Source: Plantibacter sp050587525 (GTDB lineage Bacteria > Actinomycetota > Actinomycetes > Actinomycetales > Microbacteriaceae). Taken from it: a stretch of DNA of 64,000 nucleotides. Below are positions 29,000 through 38,490 of this stretch, one piece after another (the stretch's first letter is position 1; each line of letters starts with the position of its first letter). The position numbers and the translations under genes were made by a program. The stretch covers positions 62,001 through 126,000 of the forward strand of contig NZ_JBOBFT010000012.1 of the NCBI RefSeq assembly GCF_050587525.1. Reading direction: 5' to 3'. Under the pieces are notes generated by a model that saw only the letters and a list, made by a program, of their open reading frames with translations, ran no database searches and was not told the origin of the DNA.

Positions 29000-31252
29000 T
29001 CAGCCGCCGTTGACCCGGTAGACGTCGTAGACGGTGTCGATGCGACGCACGGCGTTGAGCACCCGGTCGAGGTGGGTCGTGTCGCCCATCTCGAAGACGA
29101 ATCGGCTGATCGCCAATCGATCGCTCGAGGTGTTGACCGTCGCGGACAGGATGTTCACGTGGTACTCGGACAGCACGCGGGTCACATCGCTGAGGAGGCC
29201 TGCACGGTCGAGGGCCTCGACCTGGATCTGGACGAGGAACACGCTCTTCGACGACGGAGCCCACTCGACGTCGATCATCCGCTCCGGTTCCTGCAGGAGC
29301 GACTGGACGTTGTGGCAGTCCGAGCGGTGCACCGAGACGCCTGCGCCGCGCGTCACGAAGCCGACGATCTCGTCGCCGGGCACCGGCGTGCAGCATTTGG
29401 CGAGCTTCACGAGGATGTCGCCCGCGCCACGGACGAGCACGCCGGAATCGCTGTTCTTGAGTCGCTCACGACGACCGCGCGCGGGGAGCGTGAACTCGGT
29501 GTTCTCGCTCTCGGCGTCCTGGTGGAGGAACGCGACGACCTTCTCCAGGACGGACTGGGTCGACACGTGGCCTTCGCCGACGGCCGCGTACATCGCCGTG
29601 ACGTCCTCGTAGCGTAGCTGCGCGGCGACCTCGGCGAACGAGTCCTGGTTCATGAGCTTCTGCAGCGGCAGGTTCTGCTTGCGCATCGCCCGCGCGATCG
29701 CGTCACGGCCCTGTTCGATCGCCTCGTCGCGGCGCTCCTTCGTGAACCACTGGCGGATCTTGTTCCGCGCCCTGGGGCTCTTGACGAAGTTGAGCCAGTC
29801 CTGGCTGGGGCCGGAGTCGGGGTTCTTCGAGGTAAAGACCTCGACGACGTCGCCCGTGTTGAGCGTGCTCTCGAGGGGAACCAGACGACCGTTGACGCGG
29901 GCACCCATCGTGCGATGGCCGACCTCGGTGTGCACCGCGTAGGCGAAGTCGACGGGCGTCGCGCTGGCCGGCAGACCGATCACACGGCCCTTCGGTGTGA
30001 AGACGTAGACCTCTTTCGCGCCGATCTCGAAGCGCAGCGAGTCGAGGAACTCCCCCGGGTCGGCCGTTTCGGCCTGCCAGTCGGAGATGTGCGCGAGCCA
30101 CGCCATCGAGGCGTCCGGCTCGGACGAGGACTGCGCTTTGCCGCTGTTGACGCGCTCCTTGTACTTCCAGTGCGCGGCGACACCGAACTCGGCGCGCTGA
30201 TGCATCTCATTCGTGCGGATCTGGATCTCGACGGGCTTGCCGCCCGGACCCACGACCGTCGTGTGCAACGACTGGTACAGGTTGAACTTCGGAGTCGCGA
30301 TGTAGTCCTTGAACCGCCCGGGAACCGGAGTCCAGCGCGCGTGGATCGAGCCGAGGACGGCGTAGCAGTCGCGCAGCGAGTTCACGAGCACGCGGATGCC
30401 GACGAGATCGTAGATGTCGTCGAACTCGCGGCCCCGGACGACCATCTTCTGGTAGATCGAGTAGTACTGCTTCGGTCGTCCCACGACCTTGCCGCGGATG
30501 CGCTGCGCCTTGAGGTCGTCGCTCACCGCGTCGATGACGCTCTGCACGTACTCCTCGCGCTGCGGCGTGCGCTGCTTCACGAGGGATTCGATCTCGGCGT
30601 AGAGCTTGGGGTACAACACGGCGAAGGAGAGGTCTTCGAGCTCCCACTTGATGGCCTGGATGCCGAGGCGGTGCGCGAGGGGCGCGTAGATCTCGAGTGT
30701 CTCCGTGGCCTTCTTCGCAGCCTTCTCGGCGGGTACGAAGCCCCACGTGCGTGCGTTGTGCAAGCGGTCGGCGAGCTTGATGATGAGCACACGGATGTCC
30801 TTGGACATCGCGACGATCATCTTGCGGACGGTCTCGGCCTGTGCGCTGTGTCCGTACTTGACCTTGTCGAGCTTCGTGACGCCGTCGACGAGCATCGCGA
30901 CCTCGTCGCCGAAGTCGGCGTGGAGCTGTTCGAGCGAGTAGTCGGTGTCCTCGACCGTGTCGTGCAGGAGCGCGGCGACGATCGTCTTCGGGCCGATGCC
31001 GAGGTCCGCGAGGATCTGCGCGACCGCGACGGGATGCGTGATGTAGGGCTCGCCGCTCTGACGCTTCTGGCCTGAGTGAGCGCGCTCCGCGACGGTGTAC
31101 GCGCGCTCGATGAGGGCGAGGTCCGCTTTGGGGTGGTGCTGCCGCACCGTCCGCATCAGGGTGTCGACCGCGCCGGCCGGCTGCGCCTTCGAGAAGATGC
31201 GTGGAACGAGACGACGAAGGGAGGCCGTCGAGGACGTTGTCGTATCCGCCAT
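29000..31252 (-). CDS. rel: Bifunctional (p)ppGpp synthetase/hydrolase
   Basis: Rel makes and degrades (p)ppGpp in the stringent response. The 750-residue product has an intact hydrolase domain (HDTVEDTD at 97-104), a synthetase domain (GRFKDYIATPKFNLYQSLHT region near 313-333), a TGS domain (VYVFTPKGRVIGLP) and a C-terminal ACT domain. HD residues are kept, so it is bifunctional, as expected of the single actinobacterial enzyme. GGGAGG lies before the ATG. It follows secF by 63 bp, the usual secD-secF-rel order. Confidence 0.96.
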   Translation of the reverse strand: MADTTTSSTASLRRLVPRIFSKAQPAGAVDTLMRTVRQHHPKADLALIERAYTVAERAHSGQKRQSGEPYITHPVAVAQILADLGIGPKTIVAALLHDTVEDTDYSLEQLHADFGDEVAMLVDGVTKLDKVKYGHSAQAETVRKMIVAMSKDIRVLIIKLADRLHNARTWGFVPAEKAAKKATETLEIYAPLAHRLGIQAIKWELEDLSFAVLYPKLYAEIESLVKQRTPQREEYVQSVIDAVSDDLKAQRIRGKVVGRPKQYYSIYQKMVVRGREFDDIYDLVGIRVLVNSLRDCYAVLGSIHARWTPVPGRFKDYIATPKFNLYQSLHTTVVGPGGKPVEIQIRTNEMHQRAEFGVAAHWKYKERVNSGKAQSSSEPDASMAWLAHISDWQAETADPGEFLDSLRFEIGAKEVYVFTPKGRVIGLPASATPVDFAYAVHTEVGHRTMGARVNGRLVPLESTLNTGDVVEVFTSKNPDSGPSQDWLNFVKSPRARNKIRQWFTKERRDEAIEQGRDAIARAMRKQNLPLQKLMNQDSFAEVAAQLRYEDVTAMYAAVGEGHVSTQSVLEKVVAFLHQDAESENTEFTLPARGRRERLKNSDSGVLVRGAGDILVKLAKCCTPVPGDEIVGFVTRGAGVSVHRSDCHNVQSLLQEPERMIDVEWAPSSKSVFLVQIQVEALDRAGLLSDVTRVLSEYHVNILSATVNTSSDRLAISRFVFEMGDTTHLDRVLNAVRRIDTVYDVYRVNGG

Positions 31253-31315
31253 GTCAGACCTCCCTTCGATGATTCATCGCTCGCGAGTGGGTTCGTACTC
31301 AGTGCAACAACGAGA

Positions 31316-32347
31316 TCAGGCGTCTACTTCCACGACGTCGAGATCTGCAGCCGAACCGTTCTCCTTGGCACGTTCGCGGGCCACGAGGACGCGCTTGTCG
31401 TGCTTGGCGATCTTGGGTTCCCCCTGACGGAAGTTCGCGTACAGCGGGGCTGCCACGAAGACCGTCGAGTACGTACCGACGAGGATGCCGACGAGGAGCG
31501 CGAGCGAGATGTCGCGCAGGGTGTCGGCGCCGAGCACGAACGCGCCGATGAACAGGATGGCCGCGACCGGCAGAGCCGCCACGACACCCGTGTTGATCGA
31601 GCGGACGAGGGTCTGGTTGACCGCGAGGTTGACCGACTCGCCGAAGGTGCGCGAGGCGCCGTCCGCGTCGAGCGTCGTGTTCTCGCGGATCTTGTCGAAC
31701 ACCACGACGGTGTCGTAGAGCGAGAAGCCGAGGATCGTGAGGAAGCCGATCATGGCCGCCGGTGTGATCTCCCAGCCGGTCGCAGCGTAGACGCCGGCCG
31801 TGATCAAGAGGTCGTGCAGGAGGGACATGAGCGCAGCGGCGGACATCTTCCAGGTGCGGAAGTACAACGCCATCAGGATCGCGGCGAGCACGAGGAACAC
31901 CAGGAGGCCCTTGATGGCCTGCTGGGAGACGTCCTGGCCCCACGACGGGCCGACGAACGACACGGTGACCTCGGTCACGGGGACGTCGTACGCCTTCGCG
32001 AGCGCCGCGGAGACCTCCTTCGTCTGCGCGTCGTTCTTCAGCTGGTCGGTCTGCACCCGAACGGCGTTGTCGCCGACGATCGTGACGTGCACGACAGCGC
32101 TCGGGACAACCGTCGCGACGGCCTCCTCGGCGAGCTTCTGGTCGGTGTCCTTGACCTCGGAGATCTGGAACTGCGATCCGCCGCGGAACTCGATGCCGAA
32201 GTTGAAGCCGCCCTTGACGAGCGGGATCAGGATGGAGAGGGCGATCGCGACGATGGCGATCGTGTACCAGATCTTGCGCTTGCCGACGAAGTCGTAGGAA
32301 CGCTTGCCGGTGTAGAGCTCGTTTCCGAACCGTGCGAACGCACCCAT
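31316..32347 (-). CDS. secF: Protein translocase subunit SecF
   Basis: SecF works with SecD and the proton gradient to pull exported proteins. The 343-residue product has six predicted membrane helices, a first extracytoplasmic domain, FNFGIEFRGGSQFQ near 48-61 and the helix-4 region ITPAAMIGFLTILGFSLYDTVV. ATG shares one base with the secD stop. Confidence 0.96.
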   Translation of the reverse strand: MGAFARFGNELYTGKRSYDFVGKRKIWYTIAIVAIALSILIPLVKGGFNFGIEFRGGSQFQISEVKDTDQKLAEEAVATVVPSAVVHVTIVGDNAVRVQTDQLKNDAQTKEVSAALAKAYDVPVTEVTVSFVGPSWGQDVSQQAIKGLLVFLVLAAILMALYFRTWKMSAAALMSLLHDLLITAGVYAATGWEITPAAMIGFLTILGFSLYDTVVVFDKIRENTTLDADGASRTFGESVNLAVNQTLVRSINTGVVAALPVAAILFIGAFVLGADTLRDISLALLVGILVGTYSTVFVAAPLYANFRQGEPKIAKHDKRVLVARERAKENGSAADLDVVEVDA

Positions 32348-34092
32348 CAGGAATCCTTCCCCTCGGTCGGTGCTTGCTCGTCGATGGCGTCGCCGCCCGT
32401 TCCGACGAGAGCGGCCTGCTTGCGCTCGGCGATCGTCTGTCGCTTGGCGGCCTCACGGCTCGCTCCTGCGGTCTTGCCCGTCGAATCCGTTGGCTTCCGG
32501 AACTCGGCGCGTCCTCGGTAGATGGCGCCGAGCGCCGTCGGGTCGAGACCCGTGATGGGCTTGCCGCTGTTGAAGAACCTGGTCTGCGCCAGGAGCTGCA
32601 TCATCGGGTGCGTGAAGATGAGCACGATGATGACGTCGATCACGGTCGTGATGCCGAGCGTGAGGGCGAAGCCGCGGACGTTGCCCACCGCGAGGATGTA
32701 GAGCACGACTGCCGAGAGGAGGTTGACGCCCTTCGCCGCGTAGATGGTCCGCTTGGCGCGCTTCCAGCCCGCCTCGACGGCGGACTCCAGGCCACGGCCG
32801 TCGCGGAGTTCGTCCTTGATGCGCTCGAAGTACACGATGAACGAGTCCGCCGTGAAGCCGATGGCGACGATGAGGCCCGCGACACCCGCGAGTGACAGCC
32901 GGAACCCTTCTCGCCAGGACAGGAGCAGCACGACCACGTAGGTCAGTGCGGCGGCTGCCACGAGGGAGGCGATCGTCACGAGTCCGAGCAATCGGTACTG
33001 GAAGAGCGTGTAGATCACGACGAGGATGAGACCGATGAGACCGGCGATGAGACCGCTCTGCAGCTGCGAGGAACCGAGCGTCGCGGAGATCGTGTCGGAC
33101 GACTGCACCGCGAAGCTGATCGGCAGTGCTCCGTACTTCAGCTGGTCGGCGAGCGTCTTCGCGGACTCCTGCGTGAACGATCCACTGATCTCGGGCTTGC
33201 CGTCGGAGATGACCGCGAGGGACTGCGGTGCCGAGATGACGTTGCCGTCGAGCACGATCGCGAACTGGTTCTGCGGGCTCTGCAGCGAGGTCAGGCGACC
33301 GGTGACGTCGGCGAAGAGCTTGGTGCCACGTGCGTTGAACACGGGGTACACGGCCCACTCGCCCGTGCTCGCGCCGGACTGGGTCGTCTTGATGCCCGCG
33401 CTCGCGTCGGACAGATCCTCGCCAGTCACTTCGACGGGGCCGAGGATGTACTTGAACGAGCCGTCGTTCTCGCACGTGATGAGCGGCTTGTCGGCGGGAG
33501 CAGCCGATGCGTCGAGTCCGTCGTCCGCGGCACAGTCGAACGCCTGGAATTCGGCGTAGAGCGCCGGTGTGACGTAGTTCAGGTCGCTCGCGTTCGTGGG
33601 CTTCGCGGTCGGCGTGCTCTCGAGCCCGGGATCGGGTGTGGGGTACGGCGTCGACTTGCCGTCCTGACCCATGAAGGTGTTGGACGGCTGACCGGGCGTC
33701 AGCTGCTGTGACGTGAGCACCGGTCGGAACTCGAGCTTGGCGGACGCCTGGATGCGCTTGAGCGTCTCGTCGTCCGGCGTTCCCGGGATCGACACGACGA
33801 CGTTCTGGCCCTGCGTCGTGATCTCAGCCTCGGACACGCCGGACGCGTCGACGCGTTCACGGATGATCGAGACCGCCTGGGTGAGCTGCTCAGACGACAC
33901 CGTCTGACCGGACTCCACCTTCGGCGCGAGGATGATCTGCGTTCCGCCCTCGAGGTCGAGGGCGAGCTTGGGCGTCCAGGAACTCCCACCCCAGATCACC
34001 CCGGCCGCATTGATCGCGAACAAACCGATGATGATCACGCCAAGCCACGTGAGCGAGCGCCACGCTTTCTTGACCGGGGTCGACTTTGCCAA
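32347..34092 (-). CDS. secD: Protein translocase subunit SecD
   Basis: The 581-residue product has an N-terminal membrane helix, GLDLEGGTQIIL-type motif (LALDLEGGTQIIL near 42-54), a large extracytoplasmic region and five C-terminal helices with VAGLIVAIGFTADSFIVYFERIKDE. It is longer than the Bacillus fusion's SecD part owing to a linker rich in Pro/Thr/Asp around 140-165. It follows yajC by 62 bp. Confidence 0.96.
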   Translation of the reverse strand: MAKSTPVKKAWRSLTWLGVIIIGLFAINAAGVIWGGSSWTPKLALDLEGGTQIILAPKVESGQTVSSEQLTQAVSIIRERVDASGVSEAEITTQGQNVVVSIPGTPDDETLKRIQASAKLEFRPVLTSQQLTPGQPSNTFMGQDGKSTPYPTPDPGLESTPTAKPTNASDLNYVTPALYAEFQAFDCAADDGLDASAAPADKPLITCENDGSFKYILGPVEVTGEDLSDASAGIKTTQSGASTGEWAVYPVFNARGTKLFADVTGRLTSLQSPQNQFAIVLDGNVISAPQSLAVISDGKPEISGSFTQESAKTLADQLKYGALPISFAVQSSDTISATLGSSQLQSGLIAGLIGLILVVIYTLFQYRLLGLVTIASLVAAAALTYVVVLLLSWREGFRLSLAGVAGLIVAIGFTADSFIVYFERIKDELRDGRGLESAVEAGWKRAKRTIYAAKGVNLLSAVVLYILAVGNVRGFALTLGITTVIDVIIVLIFTHPMMQLLAQTRFFNSGKPITGLDPTALGAIYRGRAEFRKPTDSTGKTAGASREAAKRQTIAERKQAALVGTGGDAIDEQAPTEGKDS

Positions 34093-34154
34093 ACTCGGAA
34101 CTCAGCTTTCTCTGCCTGCGACGGCATCACTGTCGTCGCACGGGAAGGTTGGTA

Positions 34155-34538
34155 TTAGTCGTCGCTCTTCTTCTGGTTCGACTGGTCTTCGATCCGCTGA
34201 CCGAATTCAGGCGTCCCAGCTGCGGTCTCGTCCGTGATGGACTCGACTGCAGGAGCGTCGGCAGGCGTCTCGACGACGGGCTCCGGAACGACGCTACCGG
34301 CGAAACGCGGGTCGATGGTCACGATGATTCCCGGGGCGATCTCCACGTCTGCCTTACGGGCGTCGCGATCCATCGAGATCAGGGTACCGTACACGCCGAA
34401 GCCCGTGAGCACCTCTGCTCCGGGGACGAGCTTGGATTCGGTTGCAGCAGCAGCCTTCTTACGCTTGTTGTTGCTCACCATCATGAAAACGATCATGACG
34501 CCGGCGAGGCCGAACAGGACGAGAGTCATTGCATCCAC
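34155..34538 (-). CDS. yajC: Preprotein translocase accessory subunit YajC
   Basis: The 127-residue product has one N-terminal membrane helix (LVLFGLAGVMIVFMMV near 6-21), a basic patch and the YajC beta domain (LVPGAEVLTGFGVYGTLIS). A variable acidic tail follows. It heads yajC-secD-secF. Confidence 0.93.
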   Translation of the reverse strand: MDAMTLVLFGLAGVMIVFMMVSNNKRKKAAAATESKLVPGAEVLTGFGVYGTLISMDRDARKADVEIAPGIIVTIDPRFAGSVVPEPVVETPADAPAVESITDETAAGTPEFGQRIEDQSNQKKSDD

Positions 34539-34600
34539 GAGGGGAACCTTCCAGAGGGGTATGGGGGTCGGACACGCCGTCGGCGCACCGCCAAAGGGTA

Positions 34601-34606
34601 ATTATA
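34601..34606 (-). promoter_or_regulatory. yajC-secDF promoter -10 embedded in the ruvB stop codon
   Basis: The minus strand reads a perfect TATAAT; its TAA is the ruvB stop (34604-34602). A start about 7 nt downstream would give a leader of roughly 55 nt to the yajC ATG. The -35 is weak. Confidence 0.55.
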
Positions 34607-35636
34607 GGTGATCGAGCGTGGGCGCTTGCTGAGAAGGTGACCTGCCGAAGTGCTGCCAGGCGTTCCGAGTCGCGATCCTGCCGCGAGGCGTCCGCGAGAT
34701 GAGCCCGATGCGGACGAGGAACGGCTCCACGACGGACTCGATGGTCTCCGGCTCCTCACCGACCGAGACCGCGAGCGTGTTGAGGCCGACGGGTCCGCCG
34801 TCGAAGCGGTCGAGCATCGCCTCCATGACCGTGCGGTCGAGGCGGTCGAGGCCGAGCGCGTCGACGTCGTAGAGCTCGAGGGCTGCGCGCACGGTGGCGA
34901 GGTCAGCAGCTCCCCCGTGCACGAGCGCGTAGTCGCGGACGCGGCGGAGCAGGCGGTTCGCGATGCGCGGAGTACCGCGGCACCGACCGGCGATCTCCGC
35001 GATCGCCTCGCCGTCGATCGTGAGCCCGAGCATGTCCGCCGTGCGCGCGAGCACCTGCTGAAGTTCCGACTCGTCGTAGAACTCGAGGTGCGCAGTGAAG
35101 CCGAAACGGTCTCGGAGGGGGTTCGGGAGGAGCCCGGATCGGGTGGTGGCGCCGACGAGCGTGAAGGGGGCGAGTTCGAGCGGGATGCTCGTCGCTCCCG
35201 CGCCCTTGCCCACCATGATGTCGATGCGGAAGTCCTCCATCGCGAGGTAGAGCATCTCCTCAGCCGGCCTGGCCATGCGGTGGATCTCGTCGATGAAGAG
35301 GATCTCTCCCGGCGTGAGCGACGACAGGACCGCGGCGAGGTCGCCGGCGTGCTGGATGGCCGGACCGCTCGTGAGCCGCAGCGGCTTGCCTGTCTCGTGC
35401 GCGACGATCATCGCGAGCGTCGTCTTCCCGAGACCGGGAGGGCCGGCGAGCAGGATGTGGTCCGGCGTGCGGTTCTGCATGCCGGCGGCCGTGATGAGCA
35501 GTTGCAGCTGCCCACGCGCTTTGCTCTGGCCGACGAATTCGGAGAGCGACCGCGGGCGGAGCGCGCCCTCGAACGCGAGCTCGGCGTCGGATTCCGGTTC
35601 AGGGTTCGTGAGGTCGTCGTTCTGGGCGTCGCTCAT
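34602..35636 (-). CDS. ruvB: Holliday junction branch migration ATPase RuvB
   Basis: RuvB drives branch migration with RuvA. The 344-residue product has Walker A GPPGLGKTT at 65-73, LFIDEIHR near 112-119, sensor ATTRSG, and the C-terminal winged helix (RGRIATRNAWQHFG). ATG overlaps the ruvA stop by 4 bp. Confidence 0.97.
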   Translation of the reverse strand: MSDAQNDDLTNPEPESDAELAFEGALRPRSLSEFVGQSKARGQLQLLITAAGMQNRTPDHILLAGPPGLGKTTLAMIVAHETGKPLRLTSGPAIQHAGDLAAVLSSLTPGEILFIDEIHRMARPAEEMLYLAMEDFRIDIMVGKGAGATSIPLELAPFTLVGATTRSGLLPNPLRDRFGFTAHLEFYDESELQQVLARTADMLGLTIDGEAIAEIAGRCRGTPRIANRLLRRVRDYALVHGGAADLATVRAALELYDVDALGLDRLDRTVMEAMLDRFDGGPVGLNTLAVSVGEEPETIESVVEPFLVRIGLISRTPRGRIATRNAWQHFGRSPSQQAPTLDHL

Positions 35637-36259
35637 GAGGTGCGTCCTGCGGAGTGCGCCGGACCGAGCCGGGCGAGCGCGAGGCGTAGGAGCGCGGGAA
35701 CGGCGACCAGGTCGGTGGCTGAAGCGTCTGCTGAAGCATCGACGACGGCCTGGACCGCGGTCTTCTCAGGCCAGCCGAGGCCGATGAGGGCCGTGACGAC
35801 GCGTTCGGAGATCGCCGATGCGTCGACGACTGCGCCGCTCTTCGCCGCCGTGGGCGGGGTGACCCGCAGCTTGCCGGTGAGCGAGAGGACGATGAGCTTC
35901 GCCGTCTTCGGGCCGATGCCGGACACCTTGCGGAACGGCGCGTCGTCGTCCGCGGCGACCGCAGCAGCGATCTGATCCGGCGTGAGCGAGCCGAGCACTC
36001 CGAGCGCCGACTTGGGACCGACCCCCGTGACGCCGAGGAGCAGCTCGAAGACCGCGAGTTCCTCCGACGACCGGAAGCCGAAGAGCGTGAGCGAGTCCTC
36101 GCGGACGATGAGCGTCGTCACCAACCGCGCCTCCTCACCGATGCGGAGCGAGAGCGCGAGTTCCGGGACGACCTGCACGGCGAAGCCGATGCCGCCCACT
36201 TCGATCACGACGACGCTCCCGAGAGCGCTGAGGACGGGGCCACGTACGGAGGAGATCAC
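35633..36259 (-). CDS. ruvA: Holliday junction branch migration protein RuvA
   Basis: The 208-residue product has the OB domain (MISSVRGPVLSALGS), helix-hairpin-helix motifs (LLGVTGVGPKSALGVLGSL and VSGIGPKTAKLIVLSL) and domain III (VVTALIGLGWPEKTAVQAV). It overlaps ruvC and ruvB by 4 bp each. Confidence 0.97.
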   Translation of the reverse strand: MISSVRGPVLSALGSVVVIEVGGIGFAVQVVPELALSLRIGEEARLVTTLIVREDSLTLFGFRSSEELAVFELLLGVTGVGPKSALGVLGSLTPDQIAAAVAADDDAPFRKVSGIGPKTAKLIVLSLTGKLRVTPPTAAKSGAVVDASAISERVVTALIGLGWPEKTAVQAVVDASADASATDLVAVPALLRLALARLGPAHSAGRTS

Positions 36260-36870
36260 GATCCAAGCCTAGGGCGAGCGACGGACACGGGGTGCTTCGA
36301 CGTGCGCTCCGCCGCCTGCCAGGCACGTTGGGCGGGGGTGAGGCCGGCACCGGCAGCGGCGCCAGGCATCGACTGGGACACGGCAGCGGCCGTACTCGGG
36401 CGCCACGCGTGGCAGATCGCGAGGGCGAGCGCATCCGCGGCGTCCGCCGGCTTCGGCGCCTCGGCGAGCCCGAGGATCCGTGCGACCATCGCCTGCACCT
36501 GCTTCTTGTCCGCCTGGCCGTAGCCGGTGACCGCGGCCTTCACCTCGCTCGGCGTGTGCAGCCCGACGGGAATGCCACGTGACGCGGCCGCGTGGAGCGC
36601 AAGCCCGCTCGCCTGAGCCGTGCCCATGACCGTGCGGACGTTGTGCTGCGCGAACACCCGCTCCACCGCCATCGCGTGCGGAGCCGTGCGTTCGATGAAT
36701 TCCGCGATGCCCTCCGCGATGGCGAGCAGCCGGAACTCCAAGGGAAGGTCCGGATCGGTCCGCACCACCCCGTACTCGACGAGCACGGCTGTGCGGTTCG
36801 GCTCGACGTCCACGACGCCGACGCCGCATCTGGTGAGCCCAGGATCGATGCCGAGCACTCTGAGCGTCAT
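36256..36870 (-). CDS. ruvC: Crossover junction endonuclease RuvC
   Basis: RuvC cuts Holliday junctions. The 204-residue product has the catalytic acids D9 (LGIDPG), E70 (AVERVF), D143 and D146 (DAADALAL). It heads ruvCAB. A LexA-type box lies 53-68 bases upstream, so SOS control of the operon is likely. Confidence 0.97.
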   Translation of the reverse strand: MTLRVLGIDPGLTRCGVGVVDVEPNRTAVLVEYGVVRTDPDLPLEFRLLAIAEGIAEFIERTAPHAMAVERVFAQHNVRTVMGTAQASGLALHAAASRGIPVGLHTPSEVKAAVTGYGQADKKQVQAMVARILGLAEAPKPADAADALALAICHAWRPSTAAAVSQSMPGAAAGAGLTPAQRAWQAAERTSKHPVSVARPRLGS

Positions 36871-36891
36871 ACTCCGAGGTTAACGACCAAC

Positions 36892-36916
36892 GGGTCGCCC
36901 GCAGCGCGGGCGACCC
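36892..36916 (-). terminator. Hairpin after yebC, before ruvC
   Basis: GGGTCGCCCGC and GCGGGCGACCC form a perfect 11-bp stem with a 3-nt loop, followed on the minus strand by GTTGGTCGTTAACC. It may end yebC transcripts, but it lies between the LexA box and ruvC, so it could also be in the ruvC leader. Confidence 0.55.
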
Positions 36917-36922
36917 GGAGTG

Positions 36923-36938
36923 TCGTACATCCGTTCGA
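36923..36938. promoter_or_regulatory. LexA-type SOS box upstream of ruvCAB
   Basis: TCGTACATCCGTTCGA matches the actinobacterial box TCGAAC-N4-GTTCGA at 11 of 12 fixed positions. It lies 53 bp upstream of the ruvC ATG. ruv genes are LexA targets in many bacteria, including mycobacteria. Confidence 0.65.
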
Positions 36939-36984
36939 ATCGAGGCGCTCCTGTGGGGCGCCCCCGAGGGACGGCTCTCGGCGA

Positions 36985-37743
36985 CTACTCGTCGGCTTCG
37001 AGCTCCGCCTGGACCTCCGGCGAGATGTCGAGGTTGCTGTAGATGTTCTGCACGTCGTCGTTGTCCTCGAGGGCGTCGATGAGGCGCAGGACCTTGCGAG
37101 CGGTCTCGGCGTCCACCTCGACCTTCAGGCTCGGGACGAACGCGACGTCCGCCGAGTCGTAGTCGATGCCGGCTTCCTGGAGCGCGGCGCGCGTCGCGAC
37201 CATGTCGCTCGGGTCGGTGATGACCTCGAACGTCTCGCTCTCCGTCACGACCTCTTCCGCCCCTGCGTCGAGCACGGCGCCGAGGACGTCGTCCTCGGTC
37301 GTGCCCTCGGCCTGGACGACGATGAGGCCCTTGCGGTGGAAGTTGTACGCGACACTGCCCGGGTCGGCCATGGTGCCGCCGTTGCGGCTCATGATCGTGC
37401 GGACGTCCGCTGCGGCACGGTTCTTGTTGTCGGTGAGGCACTCCACGAGGAGTGCGACGCCGTTCGGGCCGTAGCCCTCGTACATGATCGTCGTGTAATC
37501 GATCGACTCACCGGCGAGTCCCGCACCGCGCTTGACGGCGCGGTCGATGTTGTCGTTCGGGACCGAGGTCTTCTTCGCCTTCTGGATGGCGTCCACGAGA
37601 GTGGGGTTGCCGGAGAGGTCGGCTCCGCCCATCTTGGCGGCGACTTCGATGTTCTTGATGAGCTTCGCGAACGACTTGGCGCGACGGCTGTCGATGACGG
37701 CCTTCTTGTGCTTGGTCGTTGCCCACTTGGAGTGTCCGGACAT
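36985..37743 (-). CDS. yebC: YebC/PmpR family protein
   Basis: The 252-residue product starts MSGHSKWATTKHKK, the family N terminus, and holds VPNDNIDRAVKRG and the acidic C-terminal part. YebC proteins act as DNA-binding regulators in some bacteria and as ribosome-associated factors that relieve stalling in others. The ATG at 37743 is chosen by the conserved N terminus although the frame runs on upstream. It usually lies upstream of ruvC in actinobacteria, as here. Confidence 0.95.
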   Translation of the reverse strand: MSGHSKWATTKHKKAVIDSRRAKSFAKLIKNIEVAAKMGGADLSGNPTLVDAIQKAKKTSVPNDNIDRAVKRGAGLAGESIDYTTIMYEGYGPNGVALLVECLTDNKNRAAADVRTIMSRNGGTMADPGSVAYNFHRKGLIVVQAEGTTEDDVLGAVLDAGAEEVVTESETFEVITDPSDMVATRAALQEAGIDYDSADVAFVPSLKVEVDAETARKVLRLIDALEDNDDVQNIYSNLDISPEVQAELEADE

Positions 37744-37838
37744 GTGCTCCCTAACTGCGTGAAAAGAACCCACCCAGTCTAGAACAGCTGCGGCACGCGT
37801 GCCGTCAGGCGAGCCGCCGGAGGCCCGACCGACCGTAG

Positions 37839-37883
37839 AGAGGCCCGTGAACAGGCCTCTGCGCAAGCTCAGGCGCTTGCGCA
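37839..37883 (-). terminator. Two hairpins after pdxT
   Basis: AGAGGCC/GGCCTCT (37839-37860, 8-nt loop) and TGCGCAAG/CTTGCGCA (37860-37883, 8-nt loop) lie back to back within 50 bp of the pdxT stop. No long T-run follows either hairpin. Confidence 0.5.
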
Positions 37884-37887
37884 AAGC

Positions 37888-38490
37888 TCAGACGGCTGCA
37901 GCCACCTTGGTGAGGAAGTACGCGTGGAAGCGCGTGTCACCGGTGACTTCCGGGTGGAACGACGTGCCGAGCAGGTTGCCCTGCTCGACGGCGACCATGC
38001 GGCCGTCCGGCAGGGACGCGAGCGGTGTGACCGACTCCCCCGCCGACTCGACGATGGGCGCGCGGATGAAGACCGCGTGCACGGGCGGTTCGCCGAGGAC
38101 CGGGATCTCGAGATCGGTCTCGAACGAGTCGAGCTGCGAGCCGAAGGCGTTGCGACGCACCGAGACGTCGAGGCCGCCGAGACTCTGCTGCCCGACGATG
38201 CCGTCGACGATGCGGTCCGCGAGCATGATCAGCCCCGCGCACGTCCCGTAGACCGGCAGACCGTCCGCGATCGCCTGCTTGAGCGGCCCCTGGAGGTCGA
38301 ACGTCCGCGAGAGCTTGTCCATCACGCTCGACTCCCCACCGGGGATCACGAGGCCGTCGACGGCAGCGAGCTCCTCCGGGCGTCGGACGAGCGTGACGCT
38401 CGCTCCGAGCCCGGAGAGCACTGCTGCATGTTCGCGGAAATCGCCCTGGAGGGCGAGGACGCCGACGCGGGGCGAGCTGCTACCAGCCAC
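37888..38490 (-). CDS. pdxT: Pyridoxal 5'-phosphate synthase glutaminase subunit
   Basis: PdxT supplies ammonia from glutamine to PdxS. The 200-residue product has VGVLALQGDF near 9-18, GGESS at 51-55, nucleophile C84 in GTCAGL and the late HPE in SFHPEVTGD. GTG at 38490 is chosen because the conserved motif starts nine codons later; it overlaps the pdxS stop by 11 bp. Confidence 0.95.
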   Translation of the reverse strand: MAGSSSPRVGVLALQGDFREHAAVLSGLGASVTLVRRPEELAAVDGLVIPGGESSVMDKLSRTFDLQGPLKQAIADGLPVYGTCAGLIMLADRIVDGIVGQQSLGGLDVSVRRNAFGSQLDSFETDLEIPVLGEPPVHAVFIRAPIVESAGESVTPLASLPDGRMVAVEQGNLLGTSFHPEVTGDTRFHAYFLTKVAAAV

